NCBI GenBank assembly: GCA_900762245.1
Contig: CAAFFR010000058.1
Location: 1-10,343, forward strand
From: an uncultured Oscillospiraceae bacterium
Lineage (GTDB): Bacteria; Bacillota_A; Clostridia; Oscillospirales; Oscillospiraceae
Length of the DNA: 10,343 bases
Direction of reading: 5' to 3'
Of this stretch, positions 7,019-10,343 are shown piece by piece; position 1 is the first letter of the stretch, and every line of letters begins with the position of its first letter. The position numbers were made by a program, and so were the translations under genes. The notes below the pieces were generated by a model. The model did not search any database and was not told where the DNA came from. It worked only from the letters and a program-made list of their open reading frames with translations.

Positions 7019-8107
7019 ATGATGAACAGACCGATTCTGGGCATTTCCATGGGTGATCCCTTTGGCAACGGCCCTGAGATCACCGTCCGGGCTCTGTCCG
7101 ACGCTGCGGTCTATGGCCGCTGCCGTCCCCTGGTGGTGGGCGATGAAACCTCCATGCGCTATGCGCTGAAGGTAGCTGAGAAGATCCATGGCATCAAGCT
7201 GGAGTTGAATGTGGTTGCATCCCCTGCAGAAGGCAAGTACACCCACGGTACCGTGGATTTGATGGATCTGAAGTTGGTTCCTGCCGATGCCATCCCCGAT
7301 ACCTCCGATCTTGAAGAGCCCAAGCCCTTCAAGGTGGGTGCCTGCGCCGTCGGCGGAGAAGCTTCCTTCCAGTATGTGGTGAAGGTGATTCAGCTGGCCA
7401 TGGCTGGTGAGATCGATGCCACCGTTACCAATGCTCTGTCCAAGGAAGCCATAAACATGGCAGGCCACCACTACTCTGGCCATACCGAGATCTATGCCGA
7501 CTACACCAATACCAGCAAGTATACCATGATGCTGGCCCATGACAATCTGCGTGTTGTCCATGTGTCTACCCATGTTTCCCTGCGGGAAGCCTGTGACCGT
7601 GTCAAGAAGGCCCGTGTCCTGGAGTGCATCCGTATTGCCAACGAAGGCTGCAAGGCACTGGGCATCAAGGAACCCAAGATCGGTGTTGCTGGTCTGAATC
7701 CCCACTGCGGCGAGAGCGGCATGTTCGGCACCGAAGAGATCGAGGAGATCCAGCCTGCCATTGAGGAAGCCCTTGCAGAGGGCATCTGCATCCCCGAAAA
7801 GAAGCCCACACCTCCCGATACAATCTTCTCCAAGGCTCTGGGTGGCTGGTATGACATCTGTGTGGTCATGTACCACGACCAGGGGCATATCCCTCTGAAG
7901 GTCAAGGGCTTTGTCTACAACCGGGAAGAGAAGCACTGGGAGGCGGTGGCCGGTGTCAATGTGACCCTGGGCCTGCCTATCATCCGCGCCTCTGTAGACC
8001 ATGGCACCGGCTTCGGTCACGCAGGCAGTGGCCACGCCAATGAGCTGAGCCTGGTCAATGCCATGGATTATGCCATCGTCATGGCAAATGCTAAAAAGAA
8101 CCAGTAA
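7019..8107 (+). CDS. pdxA: PdxA-family 4-phospho-tetronate dehydrogenase/decarboxylase (PdxA2 type)
   Basis: Cytosolic metal- and NAD-dependent enzyme of 362 residues. Family motifs are complete: ISMGDPFGNGPE (9-20), GHTEIYAD with metal ligand H155, VSTHVSL with H185, NPHCGESGMFGTEE (227-240), MYHDQGHIPLK with H286, and SVDHGTGFGHAG (325-336). About a dozen extra residues (VYNREEKHWEAV, 299-310) separate the GF and GVN motifs compared with classical PdxA, contributing to the greater length. In vitamin B6 synthesis PdxA oxidises 4-phosphohydroxythreonine. PdxA2 paralogues oxidise 4-phospho-D-threonate or -erythronate, which then loses CO2 to give DHAP. The DUF1537 kinase in the same operon and the absence of other B6 genes favour PdxA2. 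AAGGAG (7007-7012) precedes two adjacent ATGs (7019, 7022); spacing of 6 or 9 bases cannot decide between them. Confidence 0.92.
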   Translation: MMNRPILGISMGDPFGNGPEITVRALSDAAVYGRCRPLVVGDETSMRYALKVAEKIHGIKLELNVVASPAEGKYTHGTVDLMDLKLVPADAIPDTSDLEEPKPFKVGACAVGGEASFQYVVKVIQLAMAGEIDATVTNALSKEAINMAGHHYSGHTEIYADYTNTSKYTMMLAHDNLRVVHVSTHVSLREACDRVKKARVLECIRIANEGCKALGIKEPKIGVAGLNPHCGESGMFGTEEIEEIQPAIEEALAEGICIPEKKPTPPDTIFSKALGGWYDICVVMYHDQGHIPLKVKGFVYNREEKHWEAVAGVNVTLGLPIIRASVDHGTGFGHAGSGHANELSLVNAMDYAIVMANAKKNQ

Positions 8108-8116
8108 AAAACAATA

Positions 8117-8140
8117 CCGTCCCCCTGCAATGGGGGACGG
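8117..8140 (+). other. Stable intercistronic hairpin after pdxA
   Basis: CCGTCCCCC (8117-8125) pairs perfectly with GGGGGACGG (8132-8140) around a 6-base loop. ACAGAAAACA follows, with no T-run, so it is unlikely to terminate fully. It lies 9 bases after the pdxA stop and 9 bases before the AGGAGG of the VOC gene. It may stabilise the 3' end of a processed upstream transcript or damp expression of the VOC gene. Confidence 0.7.
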
Positions 8141-8161
8141 ACAGAAAACAGGAGGAAAAAA

Positions 8162-8515
8162 ATGGCTAACAAGTTTGCACTGGAACACATTGGTATCAAC
8201 TGCGCTGCTCCCGCAGAGGCAGCAGCTCTGGCAGAACAGCTGAGTGCTATGTTCAACCTGAATCCCCGTCACGGCAACAAGTCCGAGTTCGGCGGTGACT
8301 ACTTTGAGTGCATGAAGACCCCCTTCCTGGGCACCAACGGTCACATCGCTATGCGTACCGACAATCTGGACGCTGCTGTTGCTGAACTGAAGGAAAAGGG
8401 CTACGGCTTCCGCATGGAGACTGCTGCCTACAATGAAGACGGCTCCCTGAAGAACATCTATCTGGAAGGCGAATACGGCGGCTTTGCCATTCACATCCTG
8501 AACAAGCCTGTCTGA
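8162..8515 (+). CDS. Small VOC-superfamily (glyoxalase-fold) protein
   Basis: A 117-residue cytosolic protein with one VOC-type domain. The paired beta-alpha-beta modules begin at EHIGINC (8-14) and GHIAMRTDNLDAAVAEL (58-74) and end in YLEGEYGGFAIHIL (100-113). Plausible metal ligands are H9, H59 and E102 or E104. From memory, the pattern EHIGINC...GHIA...GGFAIH resembles the VOC domain fused to the C-terminus of some clostridial KDPG/KHG aldolases, here as a free protein. That would suit a helper in 2-keto-3-deoxy acid metabolism, such as an epimerase, lactonase or ring-opening step, but no reaction can be assigned. A strong AGGAGG (8150-8155) precedes the start by 6 bases. It is the last gene before the permease promoter, and no clear terminator follows it. 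Confidence 0.82.
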   Translation: MANKFALEHIGINCAAPAEAAALAEQLSAMFNLNPRHGNKSEFGGDYFECMKTPFLGTNGHIAMRTDNLDAAVAELKEKGYGFRMETAAYNEDGSLKNIYLEGEYGGFAIHILNKPV

Positions 8516-8526
8516 TTGTTATATGC

Positions 8527-8624
8527 TGTTTCATATTGATACGCTTATTTAATGGTGATTTCGCTATGAAACGCATTTGATCAGAAAAAATATTCTAATC
8601 CGAAACGACGTTTTCTTTTGAAAC
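8527..8624. promoter_or_regulatory. Cluster of GAAAC/GTTTC half-sites upstream of the permease
   Basis: Four half-sites lie in the non-coding stretch 8516-8804: TGTTTCAT (8527-8534), ATGAAAC (8566-8572), CGAAACG (8601-8607) and TTTGAAAC (8617-8624). The first two are inverted to each other. The third belongs to the perfect odd palindrome AAACGACGTTT (8603-8613). AATCCGAA (8597-8604) is the exact complement of TTCGGATT (2150-2157) next to the kinase-side ATTGAAAC. The last half-site ends 20 bases before the permease -35. A shared operator is likely but the binding protein is inferred. Confidence 0.45.
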
Positions 8625-8644
8625 TATTTGGCAAAGCTTCCCGG

Positions 8645-8673
8645 TTGTATCACTTTTGGATAGACCGTATAAT
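8645..8673 (+). promoter_or_regulatory. Permease promoter, TTGTAT-N17-TATAAT
   Basis: TTGTAT (8645-8650), a 17-base spacer and perfect TATAAT (8668-8673) lie about 130 bases before the permease start. TTGGA (8656-8660) in the spacer and CCG just before the -10 match the operon promoter at 2234-2262 at identical distances. The permease can therefore be made separately from, and together with, the enzymes. Confidence 0.65.
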
Positions 8674-8679
8674 AATATC

Positions 8680-8804
8680 GAAAAGTGACGAAGATCTGCT
8701 TTGCATGGTTCCGGCATATCTCTATTTTGGCATCCGGACTTTTTGGATAAAGTCTGATGTATATACTCATGGCAACCTAAATATTAGAGAGGAGATCACA
8801 CATA
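8680..8804 (+). other. Long 5' leader of the permease mRNA
   Basis: From the predicted transcription start to the ATG there are about 125 bases without a supported gene. The only evident structure is a small hairpin, GACTTT (8737-8742) with AAAGTC (8749-8754) around TTGGAT. GAGAGGAGAT (8787-8796) is the ribosome site. I recognise no known riboswitch class here. Confidence 0.35.
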
Positions 8805-10088
8805 ATGACAACACCCATGATTATTTCTCTGCTGGTTACCGCTTTCATGATCTACCTGATCATGACTGAAAAGGTTCCCTTTGGCGCACCTCCCATCATC
8901 GCCTGTGCTCTGATGGTCCTGTTCGGTGTTACCGACATCCAGACCGCATTCCGCGGCTTCTCTAACCCCAGCATCATCATGCTGGCTTCCTTCATGGTCA
9001 TTATCGCAGGCCTGCGTAAGACCAGCTTCATCGCAAAGTTCCAGAACATCGTCGTGGAAATGGCCAACAAGGGCGGTTTCAAGGCTTACGTTATGATGGT
9101 TCTGGTGGTCATGCTGGGCACCTCCCTGTTCGGTACCGGCTCTACTGCATGGTACGTCATGGTCATCGGCCTGCTGTCCACCATTCCTTCTTCCGACAAC
9201 CTGCCTGCTACCAAGTTTATTATGCCCGCAAGCTTTGCGTGCAACCATCCCCTGCTCCCCGTGAACACTGCTCTGCAGTTCGGCTATGTTCTGGCAGTTC
9301 TGGAGGCCGGCGGCGCTGTCATCGAGAGCGTTTCCCTGCCCAAGTTCGCAATTGCCAACTTCGCCCTGTCCGCAGCATTCTTCGCATGGTGCGTATTCGC
9401 TTACAAGCTGCTGCCCTCCCGTGCTGTGGAAGGCGCTGAGACCTCTGCCGCTGCTACTACCGCTGCTGTTGAGACCCAGCTGACCAAGAAGCAGGAGCTG
9501 GTTACCTATGTCTGCTTCGTTCTGGGTATTGTCGGCATGATCGCACAGTCCTTCGTTGGCGACCAGGGCTACGCTCTGTGTGCTGTTGCTGCTTCCGTCC
9601 TGCTGTTTGCCGGCGTTCTGAACTTCACCGAAGTCCGTAACGAAATGGGCGCTCCCATCATCCTGATGTCCGCTGGTGTCATCGGTGTTGCTGAGGCTAT
9701 GGGTGTTACCGGTCTGACCGCTCTGGTCGGCGAGACCGTTGCCGGTATGCTGGGCTCCAACGTCAACGTCTTCATCCTGATCTTCGTCTTCTGTGTCCTG
9801 ACCTCTGTCCTGGCTACTCTGACCGGTTCCACCATCGGCACCGTTCTGATCTTCGCTCCCATGGCTGTTGCTACCTGCCTGAACATGGGTCTGAACCCCA
9901 TCGCTGCTGCAGCTGCCATCGTTGTCTCTGGCTGGAACGGCCACTTCCTGCCCATTGACGGCCTGCCCGCAATGGCTATGGGTACCGGCAAGTACAACCT
10001 GAAGGAATTCTGGACCTTCACCATTCCTCAGTATATCATCCGTCTGCTGGCCCTGACCGCAGCTTGCCTGCTGATGTTCCCTGCATAA
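8805..10088 (+). CDS. SLC13/DASS-type (ion transporter superfamily) permease
   Basis: A 427-residue inner-membrane carrier with about ten to twelve hydrophobic segments in two halves, split by a polar, Ala/Thr-rich cytoplasmic linker (~205-232). The N-terminal GFSNPSIIMLASFMVI (51-66) is typical of SLC13/ArsB-like carriers. Each half has a re-entrant-loop signature: FGTGSTAWYV (109-118) and LTGSTIGTVLIFAPMA (339-354). In well-studied dicarboxylate carriers these positions read SNT; here both read GST, so the cation or substrate preference may differ. The family imports di- and tricarboxylates or other anions, often with Na+. Its position behind the catabolic genes, with a matching promoter, makes it the likely importer of the pathway substrate, which would then be an acid. 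It could instead export a product. ATG 8805 follows GGAG (8791-8794) by about 10 bases. Confidence 0.85.
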   Translation: MTTPMIISLLVTAFMIYLIMTEKVPFGAPPIIACALMVLFGVTDIQTAFRGFSNPSIIMLASFMVIIAGLRKTSFIAKFQNIVVEMANKGGFKAYVMMVLVVMLGTSLFGTGSTAWYVMVIGLLSTIPSSDNLPATKFIMPASFACNHPLLPVNTALQFGYVLAVLEAGGAVIESVSLPKFAIANFALSAAFFAWCVFAYKLLPSRAVEGAETSAAATTAAVETQLTKKQELVTYVCFVLGIVGMIAQSFVGDQGYALCAVAASVLLFAGVLNFTEVRNEMGAPIILMSAGVIGVAEAMGVTGLTALVGETVAGMLGSNVNVFILIFVFCVLTSVLATLTGSTIGTVLIFAPMAVATCLNMGLNPIAAAAAIVVSGWNGHFLPIDGLPAMAMGTGKYNLKEFWTFTIPQYIIRLLALTAACLLMFPA

Positions 10089-10141
10089 TTCTTACTTAGC
10101 TTTTGCCAGAGGTAATCATAGCCTCTTTCCTCATCCTCTTC

Positions 10142-10179
10142 AGAAAGGAACGGCAGAAATGCTGTTCCTTTCTCTTTTT
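10142..10179 (+). terminator. Strong rho-independent terminator after the permease
   Basis: A 14-bp stem, AGAAAGGAACGGCA (10142-10155) with TGCTGTTCCTTTCT (10160-10173), including one G-T pair, closes on a GAAA tetraloop and is followed by CTTTTT. It lies 53 bases after the permease stop. Confidence 0.92.
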
Positions 10180-10186
10180 GGCAATA

Positions 10187-10231
10187 GAAATCCCCTCTGC
10201 GATTTAAAGCAGGGGGGATTTCAACGTTTTT
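10187..10231 (+). terminator. Second tandem terminator
   Basis: GAAATCCCCTCTGC (10187-10200) pairs with GCAGGGGGGATTTC (10209-10222) with one wobble, around an 8-base loop, and is followed by AACGTTTTT. It starts 8 bases after the first terminator's T-run and may also stop transcription coming from the other side. Confidence 0.8.
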
Positions 10232-10343
10232 CCGAGCAGAACAGGAAGAGATAAAAGACTGATGAATAAACGCATAAGAATTCTGGCTGCTCGGTTATTT
10301 TGTTGTAAAAATGACACGAATTCTGGATAAAGTGCTGAAAGAA
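10232..10343. other. Right-end non-coding stretch
   Basis: I find no supported gene. An ATG at 10311 stays open to the window edge for 11 codons (MTRILDKVLKE) but has no ribosome site before it. GAATTCTGG occurs twice here (10278-10286 and 10318-10326) and once at the left end (120-128), without an evident role. Confidence 0.4.

Noticed and set aside
7019..8107. Vitamin B6 biosynthesis as the role of the PdxA homologue
   Set aside because: No other B6 genes in the window, and the partner DUF1537 kinase fits the 4-phospho-tetronate route.
6917..8494. Long minus-strand open frames opposite pdxA, the sialidase-fold gene and the permease
   Set aside because: All are antisense to genes with clear family motifs, and their products are low-complexity or domain-free. 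They are by-products of C-rich third codon positions.
8566..8615. Catabolite-repression (cre) site
   Set aside because: The GAAACG boxes have three rather than four bases between TG and CG, and the AAACGACGTTT palindrome has an odd centre, so neither fits the cre consensus.
120..10326. GAATTCTGG repeated at 120-128, 10278-10286 and 10318-10326, suggesting element ends
   Set aside because: Only nine bases, all direct and with uneven spacing; there is no transposase or flanking target duplication. Chance is the simplest explanation.
10262..10343. Possible small or partial genes at the right edge (ATG 10262, 22 codons; ATG 10311, 11 codons to the edge)
   Set aside because: No convincing ribosome site or recognisable product; too short to support.

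Overview
The window looks like a low-complexity catabolic locus from an anaerobic gut member of the Clostridia. The inference to Oscillospiraceae/Ruminococcaceae rests on three things: AGGAGG-type ribosome sites, TATAAT-type promoters, and coding DNA with a strong preference for C-ending codons. No ribosomal or taxonomic marker is present, so this is only an inference from style.

Layout. Positions 1-66 hold the first 22 codons of a TauE/SafE-type membrane protein on the minus strand. A terminator hairpin (217-245) separates it from a minus-strand regulator (249-2048) with a PrpR-type sensor domain, a degraded AAA+ domain and a Fis-type HTH. The intergenic region 2049-2288 carries divergent promoters. 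From it runs a plus-strand gene series: a DUF1537 four-carbon acid-sugar kinase (2289-3545), a cytosolic sialidase-fold (BNR) protein (3588-4814), an iron-dependent alcohol dehydrogenase (4892-6055), a DapA-superfamily aldolase (6085-6987), a PdxA2-type dehydrogenase/decarboxylase (7019-8107), a small VOC protein (8162-8515) and, behind its own promoter, an SLC13/DASS-type permease (8805-10088). Two strong terminators in tandem (10142-10231) close the locus. The last ~110 bases hold nothing I can support.

How the genes may work together. The kinase and the PdxA homologue form the known pair that turns D-threonate or D-erythronate into dihydroxyacetone phosphate and CO2. Here they sit with an aldolase that should release pyruvate, an alcohol dehydrogenase that can reduce an aldehyde, a sialidase-fold protein (a fold known to act on 2-keto-3-deoxy sugars), and a carboxylate-type transporter. 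The parts fit a redox-balanced route for a seven-carbon 2-keto-3-deoxy-aldarate: aldolase gives pyruvate plus a four-carbon semialdehyde acid, the dehydrogenase reduces it to a tetronate, the kinase makes the 4-phosphate, and PdxA2 oxidises and decarboxylates it to DHAP. For 3-deoxy-D-lyxo-2-heptulosaric acid (DHA, a sugar of pectic rhamnogalacturonan II) the stereochemistry works out to D-threonate. This is my main hypothesis and is inference; the individual family calls are well supported.

Regulation. The kinase and permease promoters share an unusual common core (TTGGA-N4-CCG-TATAATAA), and GAAAC/GTTTC half-sites cluster upstream of the kinase, the permease and the TauE/SafE gene. The regulator has lost the sigma-54 contact loop, so it probably works with the ordinary housekeeping polymerase.
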